Assembly: GCF_013416555.1 (NCBI RefSeq)
Contig: NZ_JACCFG010000001.1
Coordinates: forward strand, 868,001-932,000
Length of the DNA stretch: 64,000 nucleotides
DNA from: Sphingomonas sp. R-74633
Lineage (GTDB): Bacteria; Pseudomonadota; Alphaproteobacteria; Sphingomonadales; Sphingomonadaceae
Direction of reading: 5' to 3'
In this document: one piece after another, positions 29,056 to 39,014 of the stretch
Numbering within the stretch: position 1 is the first letter of the stretch
How the letters are laid out: every line of letters starts with the position of its first letter
The notes under the pieces: model-generated
What the model saw: the letters and a program-made list of their open reading frames with translations, nothing else
Databases searched by the model: none
What the model was told of the DNA's origin: nothing
Program-made: the position numbers and the translations under genes

Positions 29056-29349
29056 ATGGCGTATGATCCGGGTGCAATCGATGCGACGCTGGCGGCGGCT
29101 GTGGGCGACGAGCCCGCGCTGATCGCCGAGCTGCGCGAGGCGTTTCTCGACGGGGTGCAGCGCTGCCTCGAAACCATGAAGTCGGCCGAAAGCCCCGATG
29201 CCTGGGCCGCCGCCGCGCTGCGCCTCAAGGGGCTCGCCGCCAGCTTCGGCGCGGTCCGCCTGATGGCGCTGGCCACCGAAGCCGCCAATGGCCAGGCGCA
29301 TGACGGCGCGATCCTCCGCCGTCTCCACCGCGCGGTCGACCGACTCTAA
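29056..29349 (+). CDS. Degenerate Hpt-domain protein lacking the phospho-histidine
   Basis: The 97-residue protein folds like a histidine phosphotransfer (Hpt) four-helix bundle: LIAELREAFLDGVQRCLETMK, then ALRLKGLAASFGAVRLMALATEAANG. The canonical Hpt motif is HxLKGxxxxxGA; here the histidine is replaced by leucine (L-R-L-K-G). It is therefore predicted not to accept phosphate and may be a binding-only pseudo-Hpt. ATG at 29056 is preferred to TTG at 29050. It is divergent from the long coiled-coil gene, with 86 bases between the starts. Confidence 0.7.
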   Translation: MAYDPGAIDATLAAAVGDEPALIAELREAFLDGVQRCLETMKSAESPDAWAAAALRLKGLAASFGAVRLMALATEAANGQAHDGAILRRLHRAVDRL

Positions 29350-29480
29350 CAAATCGGTAATATAGCGGCAGTGGACAGCCGCTTTTGCGCACGATAATTC
29401 TTGCGTTCCATCGGGCTGTCGACCGACTCTGAAGAAGTCGGCGCATGCGGAGATCCCGACGAACGAGAGGATCGAACGTT

Positions 29481-30329
29481 ATGCGTGCCCGCCTGGCTTC
29501 CCTTTTCCTGCTTTCGTCTTTCGCCGCCATCCCCCTCGCTTATGCGCAGGAGGCGCCCAAGCAATCGCAGGACGGCAACATCGTCGTTACCGGCCAGGCG
29601 CAGAAGCCGATCAAGAAGGCCCAGCGCTACATCCGCCAGGTGCTGGATACGCAGGACGGCCAGCTCGCCCGCTTCATCGACCCGGTCTGTCCGCTGGTCA
29701 TCGGGCTGCCCGAGCGCTTCAAGGCGTCGATCGAGGACCGCATCCGCACCGTCGGCAGCGCCACTTCGGTCCGCATGGCCAAGGAGAAGTGCGAGCCGAA
29801 CCTGATGATCGTGTTCGCCGAGGATTCCGATGCGCTGATCCAGCTGATGCGCAAGCGCCGCAACGCGGCCTTCACCAACCTCGATGACGGCGCGCTGCGC
29901 GATGCCTTTCAGAAGGGGCCGATCCATGCCTGGCGCCTCGTCGTCACCCGCGACGAGGTCGGCAATATCTCGACCGGCAATGACGATCCCGATTATCCGC
30001 CGATGATGGAGGGCGACACCCAGGCGGTGACGATCAACGCCGTCGTCGTGATGGACCGCAAGGTCGCGCTCGGCAAATCGGTGCGCCAGCTCGGCGACTA
30101 TGTCGTGATGCGCACCCTGGTCGGCGCCAAGCCGCCCGCCAAGGGCTCGATCGCCTCGGCGTCGATCCTGTCGCTGTTCGACCCCAACGTCGCGCCGCCG
30201 CCCACCGAGATCACCGACATGGACCTCGGCCTGCTCGCCGGCCTCTACCATCTGCGCAACCCGAACGAACAGGCTTCGGACCAGGCCTGGCGGATCTCCA
30301 GGGGCATGGTCTCGGGCAAGCAGCGCTGA
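29481..30329 (+). CDS. Secreted protein, tandem paralogue 1
   Basis: I do not recognise a named family. The 282-residue protein has a signal peptide (about 1-22, AYA-QE). The mature N-terminus carries DGNIVVTGQ, similar to the TonB-box region of sphingomonad receptors. Two conserved cysteines lie in DPVCPLV and KEKCEPNL. The core GQLARFIDPVCPLVIGL is shared with the next gene (GQLARFAEPICPIVAGL), so the two are tandem duplicates. ATG at 29481 has GAGAGGA upstream; a start at 29445 would put charged residues ahead of the signal. The next gene begins two bases after its stop. Confidence 0.75.
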   Translation: MRARLASLFLLSSFAAIPLAYAQEAPKQSQDGNIVVTGQAQKPIKKAQRYIRQVLDTQDGQLARFIDPVCPLVIGLPERFKASIEDRIRTVGSATSVRMAKEKCEPNLMIVFAEDSDALIQLMRKRRNAAFTNLDDGALRDAFQKGPIHAWRLVVTRDEVGNISTGNDDPDYPPMMEGDTQAVTINAVVVMDRKVALGKSVRQLGDYVVMRTLVGAKPPAKGSIASASILSLFDPNVAPPPTEITDMDLGLLAGLYHLRNPNEQASDQAWRISRGMVSGKQR

Positions 30330-30331
30330 TC

Positions 30332-31222
30332 ATGCGCACCGCATTCTCCGCCGCCGCCCTCGCTCTGACCCTGACCGTCACCCCGGCGCTCGCCCAGGAC
30401 AAGAAGCCGCAGGCCAAGCAGGAGCAGGACGACAGCAACATCGTCGTTGTCGGTGCCAAGGGCGTGCCGCCCAAGACCGCGAAGCGCTTCGTCCGCCAGA
30501 TCAGCTCGAGCGTCGAGGGCCAGCTTGCGCGCTTCGCCGAGCCGATCTGCCCGATCGTCGCCGGGCTCGGCCCCGACGCCGCCAAGGCAATCGAGGCCCG
30601 GCTGCGCGCCGTAGCGCTCGATGCCGGCGCCAAGGTCGGCGAGCTGGGCTGCCAGCCCAATATCGCACTGATGGTCGCGCATGACGCCGATGATTTCGTC
30701 GTGGCGCTGCGCAAGAGCTTCCCCGGCTTCTTCGGCAATCTCGACACCAGGAATCTTCGCAAGGCGCTGAGCGAAGGTCCGGTCCACGCCTGGAGCACGA
30801 TTGAAGTGCGCGACGAACTGGGCAACCGCGCCGACAGCGATGATGACGGCGTCAAATATGTCAGCAGGTGGGGCGCCTCGAACATCACCATGGCCACCCA
30901 GCAGGTGACCGTGAAGTCGATCGTGGTGATCGACGACAAGGCAGTGGTCGGGAAGTCGGTGGTGCAGATCGCCGACTATGTCGCGATGCGCACGCTCGCC
31001 GGCGCCCGCCCGCCCAAGGACGGTGCCAACGTCGATTCGATCATCACTTTGTTCGACAAGGACACCAGCTTCACCGATCCCGAGTTGACGGCGCTCGACC
31101 AGGGCTTCCTGCAGGGGCTCTACAAGAGCCGCCCGGACGTCAACGCGATCAAGCAGAAGGGTGAGGTTGCCCGGCAGATCATCCGGAATACACGCGACGA
31201 GGCGGCGGCGAGCAAGCCCTAG
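30332..31222 (+). CDS. Secreted protein, tandem paralogue 2
   Basis: The 296-residue protein is a diverged copy of the preceding gene. It has a signal peptide (about 1-21, ALA-QD), DSNIVVVGAK near the mature N-terminus, the cysteine pair EPICPIV and ELGCQPN, and shared blocks such as GPVHAW, VGKSV, QIADYVAMRTLAGARPPK and DQGFLQGLY. It is exported and soluble as far as can be seen, with no lipobox. Function is unknown. It is co-transcribed with its paralogue and its end overlaps by four bases the stop of the convergent VWA gene. Confidence 0.75.
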   Translation: MRTAFSAAALALTLTVTPALAQDKKPQAKQEQDDSNIVVVGAKGVPPKTAKRFVRQISSSVEGQLARFAEPICPIVAGLGPDAAKAIEARLRAVALDAGAKVGELGCQPNIALMVAHDADDFVVALRKSFPGFFGNLDTRNLRKALSEGPVHAWSTIEVRDELGNRADSDDDGVKYVSRWGASNITMATQQVTVKSIVVIDDKAVVGKSVVQIADYVAMRTLAGARPPKDGANVDSIITLFDKDTSFTDPELTALDQGFLQGLYKSRPDVNAIKQKGEVARQIIRNTRDEAAASKP

Positions 31223-32397
31223 CGCTTGCGGCTCAGCTCGCGCATCGCCTCGTCAAGCCCGGCCAGGTTGAGCGGGTACATCCGGTCGCCCATAAGCTCG
31301 CGCAGGATCTTCACCGACTGGGTATAGCCCCATTGCTCGCGCGGGATCGGGTTGATCCACACCGAGGCGGGATAGGTGTTGAGCGCACGCTGCATCCACA
31401 CCGCGCCGGGCTCCTCGTTGAAATGCTCGACCGAGCCGCCGGGATGGGTGATCTCGTAAGCGCTCATCGAGGCATCGCCGATGAAGATCAGCTTATAGTC
31501 GTGGCCGTACTTGTGGAGGATGTCCCAGGTCGGCGTGCGCTCCTGGAAGCGGCGGCGATTGTCCTTCCACACGCCCTCGTACAGGCAGTTGTGGAAATAG
31601 AAGAACTCCAGGTTCTTGAACTCGGCGGTGGCCGCCGAGAACAGCTCCTCGCAGAGCTTGATGAACGGGTCCATCGATCCGCCGACGTCCAGGAAGAGCA
31701 GCAGCTTCACTGCATTATGCCGTTCCGGGCGCATCCGCACGTCGAGCCAGCCCTGGCGGGCGGTGCCGTCGATCGTCGCGTCGATGTCGAGCTCGTCGGC
31801 GGCGCCTTCGCGGGCGAAGCGGCGCAGGCGGCGTAGCGCGACCTTGATGTTGCGGGTGCCCAGTTCCTTGGTGCTGTCGAGGTTGCGGAACTCGCGCCCC
31901 TCCCAAACCTTCAGCGCACGCTTGTGCCGGCTCTCGCCACCGATGCGGACGCCCTCGGGGTTGTAGCCGCCATTGCCATAGGGGGAGGTGCCGCCGGTGC
32001 CGATCCACTTGCTGCCGCCCTGGTGGCGCTCATGCTGCTCCTCGAGGCGCTTCTTGAGCGTCTCCATGATCTCGTCCCACGAGCCGAGCGACTCGATCCT
32101 CGCCATCTCTTCGGGGCTGAGATACTTCTCGGCGATCGCGCGCAGCCATTCCTCGGGGATGTCGGCCGGCGCCACGCCATAGCTGGTGGCGATCCCCTTG
32201 AAGACCTTGGCAAAGACCTGGTCGAACTTGTCGAGCAGCCCCTCGTCCTTCACGAAAGTGGCGCGGGCGAGATAGTAAAAGGCCTCAGGCGTCTGCTCGA
32301 TCACGTCGCGGTCGAGCGCCTCGAGCAGCACCAGATGCTCCTTCAGGCTGGCGGGGATGCCCGCGGCACGCAGTTCGTCGAGGAAAGAAAGGAACAT
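31219..32397 (-). CDS. CoxE-type VWA domain protein
   Basis: The 392-residue cytosolic protein has a C-terminal von Willebrand A domain whose metal site reads FLDVGGSMD (about 233-241) instead of the classical DxSxS. This glycine variant is usual in the CoxE-like group. The N-terminal half is helical, with LEALDRDVIEQTPEAFYYLARATFVKDEGLLDKFDQVF. Such proteins work with MoxR-type AAA+ ATPases as chaperone pairs for metalloenzymes. A MoxR gene lies on the same strand at 35180-36028, but three unrelated genes separate them here. Confidence 0.88.
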   Translation of the reverse strand: MFLSFLDELRAAGIPASLKEHLVLLEALDRDVIEQTPEAFYYLARATFVKDEGLLDKFDQVFAKVFKGIATSYGVAPADIPEEWLRAIAEKYLSPEEMARIESLGSWDEIMETLKKRLEEQHERHQGGSKWIGTGGTSPYGNGGYNPEGVRIGGESRHKRALKVWEGREFRNLDSTKELGTRNIKVALRRLRRFAREGAADELDIDATIDGTARQGWLDVRMRPERHNAVKLLLFLDVGGSMDPFIKLCEELFSAATAEFKNLEFFYFHNCLYEGVWKDNRRRFQERTPTWDILHKYGHDYKLIFIGDASMSAYEITHPGGSVEHFNEEPGAVWMQRALNTYPASVWINPIPREQWGYTQSVKILRELMGDRMYPLNLAGLDEAMRELSRKR

Positions 32398-32406
32398 CGC
32401 GCCGGT

Positions 32407-33819
32407 TTAGGGGAGAGGCCGGCGCTCGTACAGGTTCCAGTCGGTGCCCGACAGGCTGCGCATCCGGTGTTCGGCGATGGGCACGAAGTGTATTCCGCAG
32501 CGATCGACATTCTGCGGGAACGTCTCGCCCAGGAAGCGGTCGATCAGCAGGAAGCGGGCCTGCGGATCGCACCGGCCCAGGATCGCCTCGAGCTTGTACT
32601 TGCGGCGTGCAGCGGCAACATCGATCGCCGCCTGTCCCGTGTCGCGGTCGAGCAGCATCTTGGTGCCCTGGGGTGCCAGCGCCATCATCGTGCGCACCGG
32701 GCCACCCGGATCGCCGCGCTGGTCGACTGCCAGCACATAGTCGCACCACAGGCTTCCGACGAGCATCACCGCAAGGCCGATAGCGGCGACGATGCGCCTC
32801 CAGTCGGCCTTTTCCAGCCCGAAGCCGATCATCTCGCCCAGCATCAGCAACAGCGGGATCAGCGCGGGCATGTAATAGCGAGCATGGCCGACGTTGCCGG
32901 CGTGGAGCACCGCGAGCATGAACGGGAAGCCGAAGATCGCCAGGCGGTACAGCGCGATGCGCGAGGCACCGGAACGCGGCGCGAGGACGAGCAGCACCAG
33001 CACCAGGACGATCGGCCAGATGTCCTTCCAGGGCACGCCGATCGTGTAGCCAATCGCCGTGGTGGTGCCGTTCAGGAACATCATCAGGTCGAACGGATCG
33101 TAGCGCCCGAAGCGGAAGCCGGTGCCCGCCAGCTTGCCGGCGAGCAGGACGAAGGCGAGTACGCCTATCAGCACCAGCACCGGCACGATGAAGGTCTTGA
33201 AAGTCTCGATTACCGCAGCCTGGAAGCCATTCCTCTTCCACAATACGAAGAACGGCCAGCCGACCAGCGCCACGGCCGCGAAGATCATCGTGAGCTGCGA
33301 GAAGGCGCCCAGGAAGAAGCACAGGGCAAAGGTGGTCGGGCGGCGATAGCTCAGGTCGCCTGCCAGCCAGCGATCGATGAACAGGATCGCGACCAGCATC
33401 GCCAGCGACATGCTGGCATAGCCGCGTGCTTCGGATCCCATCGTCACCAGCATCGGCGAGAAGGCGAAGAGCAGGGCGGTGATCGCCATGGTGATCCGCC
33501 CACGCGGCTCGGCGATCTTCGCTGCCACCAGGATCGCCGCGGTGCTGCTCAGGATCGAAATCAGGCGCACCAGCGGCGGCCAGGCGCCGAAGCCGACGAA
33601 CTGCATCCACAGCGAGTTGATATGGTGGTTATTGTCGTGGTTGATCCCGGTGAACACGCCGATCGGCGTCAGCGCGTCGCGCGCCTGCGCCGCCGACCAG
33701 GCCTCATCGAACCACAGGTCCCCGAGCGAGCAGACGAACCGCACCGCCAGGCCTGCAAGAACGATCGCGTAGATCGCCCACCACCAGCGCCGATTCGCGC
33801 CCTGATCTCCCCCGGTCAT
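32407..33819 (-). CDS. Polytopic membrane protein, GT-C glycosyltransferase-like
   Basis: The 470-residue protein has about ten predicted membrane helices. After the first helix the loop contains DLWFDEAWSAAQARD, the acidic motif typical of GT-C (GT39/PMT/ArnT-like) enzymes that use polyprenyl-linked sugars. A soluble periplasmic segment follows the last helix (about 380-470). The sugar and acceptor are unknown and no lipid-carrier or polysaccharide gene lies beside it. It is separated from the VWA gene by nine bases and follows the CHAP gene on the same strand. Confidence 0.75.
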   Translation of the reverse strand: MTGGDQGANRRWWWAIYAIVLAGLAVRFVCSLGDLWFDEAWSAAQARDALTPIGVFTGINHDNNHHINSLWMQFVGFGAWPPLVRLISILSSTAAILVAAKIAEPRGRITMAITALLFAFSPMLVTMGSEARGYASMSLAMLVAILFIDRWLAGDLSYRRPTTFALCFFLGAFSQLTMIFAAVALVGWPFFVLWKRNGFQAAVIETFKTFIVPVLVLIGVLAFVLLAGKLAGTGFRFGRYDPFDLMMFLNGTTTAIGYTIGVPWKDIWPIVLVLVLLVLAPRSGASRIALYRLAIFGFPFMLAVLHAGNVGHARYYMPALIPLLLMLGEMIGFGLEKADWRRIVAAIGLAVMLVGSLWCDYVLAVDQRGDPGGPVRTMMALAPQGTKMLLDRDTGQAAIDVAAARRKYKLEAILGRCDPQARFLLIDRFLGETFPQNVDRCGIHFVPIAEHRMRSLSGTDWNLYERRPLP

Positions 33820-33862
33820 GCTGCGTTAGATGCCTTGCCGCTTGGCGCCGGGCAAGCTCAAC

Positions 33863-34441
33863 TCACCGCGTTACATACGCGTCGATCAGCGAGCCGACAT
33901 AGTCGGGCTGGCGCGACGTGAGTTCGGCCGAGGGGCGGGCCTTGCGCACGGTGGCGGGGGCATCGCGGTCAGGCATGCCATAGATGAAGCCGTGCGCCGG
34001 ATAGATCGAGCTGCCCAGCCCGTTGCGGTCACGGTACCAGACCTTGACCAGGCTCCAGTCGCCGCGCTCGGAGACATCGAACAGTGTCACGTCCTGCTCG
34101 GCATGGCCGCGCTCGCCATTCTGGCGGGACCAGTTGGCATGGGTGATCATCAGCACGCGCTTCTCGACGATCCGGCTCACCACCGCGACATGGCCGAGGG
34201 GGAGGCGGGCACTCTTGGAAAAGGCTAGGACGGCGCCGACCTTCGGCACCTGGCCGCGCTGATAGCGTCCGGCGGCCTGGCCCCACCAGGTCCAGGCATC
34301 GCCATAGATCTGGATGCCCGAAGCCGCGCGCGCAAAGGGCACGCACTCGCCGACATATTCGAGGAGAGATTGTGCGCCGGCGGGCGCTGCGGCCGATAGC
34401 GCAGCGGCAAGGAGCACAGGGAACGCAACACGCAAACGCAT
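33863..34441 (-). CDS. Secreted CHAP-domain protein
   Basis: The 192-residue protein has a signal peptide (1-23, AGA-QS) and a CHAP-type cysteine peptidase/amidase core. The candidate nucleophile is C33 in YVGECVPFARAASG and the partner histidine H84 in LPLGHVAVVSRI. CHAP domains usually cut peptidoglycan, so it is probably a periplasmic or secreted wall hydrolase. The ATG at 34441 is chosen because the signal peptide begins there; a TTG at 34471 would add ten residues. A 319-base gap with no gene precedes it. Confidence 0.82.
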   Translation of the reverse strand: MRLRVAFPVLLAAALSAAAPAGAQSLLEYVGECVPFARAASGIQIYGDAWTWWGQAAGRYQRGQVPKVGAVLAFSKSARLPLGHVAVVSRIVEKRVLMITHANWSRQNGERGHAEQDVTLFDVSERGDWSLVKVWYRDRNGLGSSIYPAHGFIYGMPDRDAPATVRKARPSAELTSRQPDYVGSLIDAYVTR

Positions 34442-34760
34442 ACTCGGAGACCCATACAAGGTCCCCCCCAAGCAGACCGTAACCCGGGCTGGTTTAAGAG
34501 TGGTTAACCGTATTTCTACTTAGGCGCCGACTGAGAATGACGGCTTCCAATGTAGGATTTTGTCTGAGACACTTCGCGCGCTCTTTCTCATCGCGAAGAC
34601 AAATTCGGCATCCAGGCGAAAGCCGGGATCTCGTGCGACGCTTGCCCCGCGCCGTCGCCTTGGATCCCGTTTTGGGTAAAAGGCGACGTCCGAGAAAGGC
34701 GCAATCGCTGCTTCTTACGTGTCGCGACTTTCGTGACTTTTCATACTCAATCTGGGTAAA
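34442..34760. other. Gene-free stretch with a half REP unit
   Basis: No open frame here has coding character. It contains an AT-richer patch (34490-34560), a half REP-like unit at 34611-34635 and a second AT-rich patch (34730-34770) before the GFA stop. It must hold the promoter of the CHAP gene on the minus strand, but I cannot place one with confidence. Confidence 0.6.
34611..34635. repeat. Half REP-like unit (GGCGAAAGCCGGGATCTCG)
   Basis: This is one arm of the REP-like family: GGCGAAAGCCGGGATC followed by TCG. It matches the GGCGAAAGCCGGG core at 25952 and the CCGGGATCTCG arm at 3213. No good inverted partner lies nearby, so it looks like a decayed or solo unit. Confidence 0.55.
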
Positions 34761-35180
34761 TTAGATTTTGGGTGGCGCCGGGGGCTGGCGCGGATGAGTC
34801 TCCATCGCCGGATCGATCTGCGCCCAGGCCGGTGCCTCGTCGGTCCAGATCGCCACCTGCGGCGCCAGGCCCTCGGCATTGTCGAGGAAACCGAGTCGCA
34901 GCGTGCGGAACTGCGGCCGGGCCGAAGACTGGCCCATTACCGGGGTACCGCACGTGCCGCAGAAGCTCTGGGTCAGCGTGTTACCGCTCTCGGCGACATA
35001 GCTGGTGCTCGAAAGCGTGCCGGTCAGCGCCAGGTCGTCGGTGGCGAACATTGCATTGGCGGTCGCGGATCCTGCAGCGAGGCGCTGGCACTGGCGGCAC
35101 CAGCATTGGCGCACCGCAACCGGCTCGCCGCGGATCTCGGCGGTGACCGCCCCGCAGGCGCAGCTCCCGGTGTACGGCAT
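34761..35180 (-). CDS. GFA family zinc protein
   Basis: The 139-residue protein has the zinc ligands of the GFA (glutathione-dependent formaldehyde-activating-like) family: C7 and C9 (GSCACGAV), C26, C28 and C31 (RQCWCRQCQRL), and C74 and C77 (SFCGTCGTPV). Most GFA-family proteins in bacteria have no proven formaldehyde role, so the enzyme activity is uncertain. The C-terminus is Pro-rich. ATG at 35180 overlaps the TGA of the MoxR gene by one base (TGATG), so the two are coupled. Confidence 0.88.
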   Translation of the reverse strand: MPYTGSCACGAVTAEIRGEPVAVRQCWCRQCQRLAAGSATANAMFATDDLALTGTLSSTSYVAESGNTLTQSFCGTCGTPVMGQSSARPQFRTLRLGFLDNAEGLAPQVAIWTDEAPAWAQIDPAMETHPRQPPAPPKI

Positions 35181-36028
35181 CACTTGCCCTGCTGGCGGCG
35201 GGCCATGAAGGCGAGCCGCTCGAACAGCATCACATCCTGCTCGTTCTTGAGCAGCGCGCCGTGCAGCGGCGGGATCGCCTTGGTCGGGTCCTTGTTCTGC
35301 AGCACTTCGAGCGGCACTTCCTCGTGAAGGAGCAGCTTGAGCCAGTCGAGCAGTTCGCTGGTGCTGGGTTTCTTCTTCAGGCCCGGCACTTCGCGGATCT
35401 CGTAAAAGATATCCATCGCCTTGCTGACCAGGATCTTCTGGATGCCGGGGAAGTGGACATCGACGATCGCCTGCATCGTCTCGCGGTCGGGGAACTTGAT
35501 ATAGTGGAAGAAGCAGCGGCGCAGGAACGCGTCGGGCAGGTCCTTCTCGTTGTTCGAAGTGATCACCACGATCGGCCGCTCGGCGGCGCGGACGGTCTCC
35601 TGGGTCTCGTAGACATGGAATTCCATGCGATCGAGCTCCTGGAGCAGGTCGTTGGGGAACTCGATATCGGCCTTGTCGATCTCGTCGATCAGCAGAACGG
35701 GCAGTTGCGGGGCAGTGAACGCCTCCCACAATTTGCCCTTGCGGATATAGTTGGCGATGTCGTGGACGCGCTCGTCGCCGAGCTGGCCGTCGCGGAGGCG
35801 GGCGACCGCGTCATATTCGTACAGGCCCTGATGTGCCTTGGTGGTCGACTTGACGTTCCACTCGATCAGCGGCGCGCCGACCGCCTTGGCGATCTCATAG
35901 GCCAGCACGGTCTTGCCGGTGCCGGGTTCGCCCTTGACGAGCAGGGGGCGCCGCAGAGTGACGGCGGCATTGACCGCGACCTTCAGGTCATCGGTCGCGA
36001 CATAGCTTTGGGTGCCTTCGAAACGCAT
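35180..36028 (-). CDS. MoxR family AAA+ ATPase
   Basis: The 282-residue protein has Walker A GEPGTGKT (33-40), Walker B VLLIDEIDKAD (about 111-121) and sensor 1 in IVVITSNNEKDLPDAFLRRC. MoxR ATPases act with VWA proteins to insert cofactors or remodel complexes in the cytosol. The start MRFEGTQSYVATDDL at 36028 is the family N-terminus; a longer frame upstream is not conserved. Its probable partner, the CoxE-type VWA gene, lies about 2.8 kb downstream on the same strand. The GFA gene is translationally coupled to it. Confidence 0.92.
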   Translation of the reverse strand: MRFEGTQSYVATDDLKVAVNAAVTLRRPLLVKGEPGTGKTVLAYEIAKAVGAPLIEWNVKSTTKAHQGLYEYDAVARLRDGQLGDERVHDIANYIRKGKLWEAFTAPQLPVLLIDEIDKADIEFPNDLLQELDRMEFHVYETQETVRAAERPIVVITSNNEKDLPDAFLRRCFFHYIKFPDRETMQAIVDVHFPGIQKILVSKAMDIFYEIREVPGLKKKPSTSELLDWLKLLLHEEVPLEVLQNKDPTKAIPPLHGALLKNEQDVMLFERLAFMARRQQGK

Positions 36029-36068
36029 GCCACGGCTTAGAGGGCCGCGGTGCTCCGATGCAAGACGC

Positions 36069-36734
36069 TTACAGGCTGTCGCGGGCCGAGGCGCGGGCCT
36101 CGAGCAGATCCCACAAGCCGCGATGCTGGGCGAAGAGCTGCTGCGCGCCGAACAGCATGGCGCGCTCAAGCATGCCTTCGCGGACCAGCGTGTCGACCAC
36201 CGTCACCGTCTCCTCGGCGAGCGGCAGCTGCGAGGAGGGCGGGGTGAGGCCCAGGCGTTCCCCGGCGGCGTCGAGCGATTCGCGGATCACCGCCCAGTCC
36301 ATCGCCAGCGCAATCGCCGCGCCGGTCGCGCAACCGGCGCGGTCCGACTGGGCGAGCATATCGATGGCGTGGCGCTGGGCGGCGGTGGCCGCTTCGGTCT
36401 CGGCATGGCCCGGCGTGCTGGGCAGCGGCCCCGCAGCGGCGACGATACGGACGAGGAAGGCGCGTTCGATCACAAAGGCATCTGCCGCGGCTTCCAGCCA
36501 GTCGCGCTCGATGCCGAGCCGGGCATGGCCCAGCGCGTGATCGATTACGCCGGGATGGCGACCGTGGAGCAGGCAGATGTGATGCGCCGCGTCGGAGAGG
36601 TCGCGCAGCGGCTCCTCATTGCGGGCGAGGCGCTGGAGATAGGGGTGGTTGCCACTGCCATCGGACGCGATGAGCTGACCCATCGAGCCCCACGCACCGC
36701 CCAATCGCGCAACTTGTACGGAATCAAACGGCAT
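36069..36734 (-). CDS. Unknown helical protein downstream of rpoD
   Basis: I do not recognise this protein. The 221 residues are largely helical, with His-rich spots (SDAAHHICLLHGRHPGVIDHALGHA) and no signal or membrane segment. ATG at 36734 is chosen because AGGAG lies upstream and similarity to a soluble domain seems to begin there; ATG at 36746 is the alternative. A rho-independent terminator at 36878-36908 separates it from rpoD, so it needs its own promoter in the 36735-36877 gap. That gap also contains a perfect DnaA-box nonamer. Confidence 0.65.
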   Translation of the reverse strand: MPFDSVQVARLGGAWGSMGQLIASDGSGNHPYLQRLARNEEPLRDLSDAAHHICLLHGRHPGVIDHALGHARLGIERDWLEAAADAFVIERAFLVRIVAAAGPLPSTPGHAETEAATAAQRHAIDMLAQSDRAGCATGAAIALAMDWAVIRESLDAAGERLGLTPPSSQLPLAEETVTVVDTLVREGMLERAMLFGAQQLFAQHRGLWDLLEARASARDSL

Positions 36735-36832
36735 AGGCCCCCGCATCTCCTGCCGGCCCCATGCCAGCGGGTAGGTTTTGCAACCCCGGGATATACCGAA
36801 GCACGTAAAGACACAGTGAATCCGAAATTTAC

Positions 36833-36841
36833 TGTGGATAA
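36833..36841 (-). promoter_or_regulatory. DnaA-box nonamer
   Basis: The minus strand reads TTATCCACA, the consensus DnaA box, within a larger TGTGG-N5-CCACA inverted repeat (36833-36847). Only one perfect box is seen, so it is more likely regulatory or coincidental than part of an origin. Confidence 0.4.
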
Positions 36842-36877
36842 ACCACATGTTCCGGCGCTGTTCCGGGCAAAATACGA

Positions 36878-36908
36878 AAACGCCCCGGAAGCTAGTTCCG
36901 AGGCGTTT
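36878..36908 (-). terminator. Rho-independent terminator of rpoD
   Basis: A 13-base stem (AAACGCCTCGGAA / TTCCGGGGCGTTT on the minus strand, one G-U pair) with a five-base loop is followed by TCGTATTTTG. It lies 28 bases after the rpoD stop. Confidence 0.8.
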
Positions 36909-36935
36909 CGACAATATCCGTAAAGTTACGGGAAG

Positions 36936-38972
<2,037 letters not shown>

Positions 38973-39014
38973 CAATAACCCTCGAAACTTGGATGGCGGC
39001 AATTATACGCCGCT

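Noticed and set aside
36833..36841. Replication origin
   Set aside because: Only one DnaA box is seen, without an AT-rich unwinding region or box cluster.
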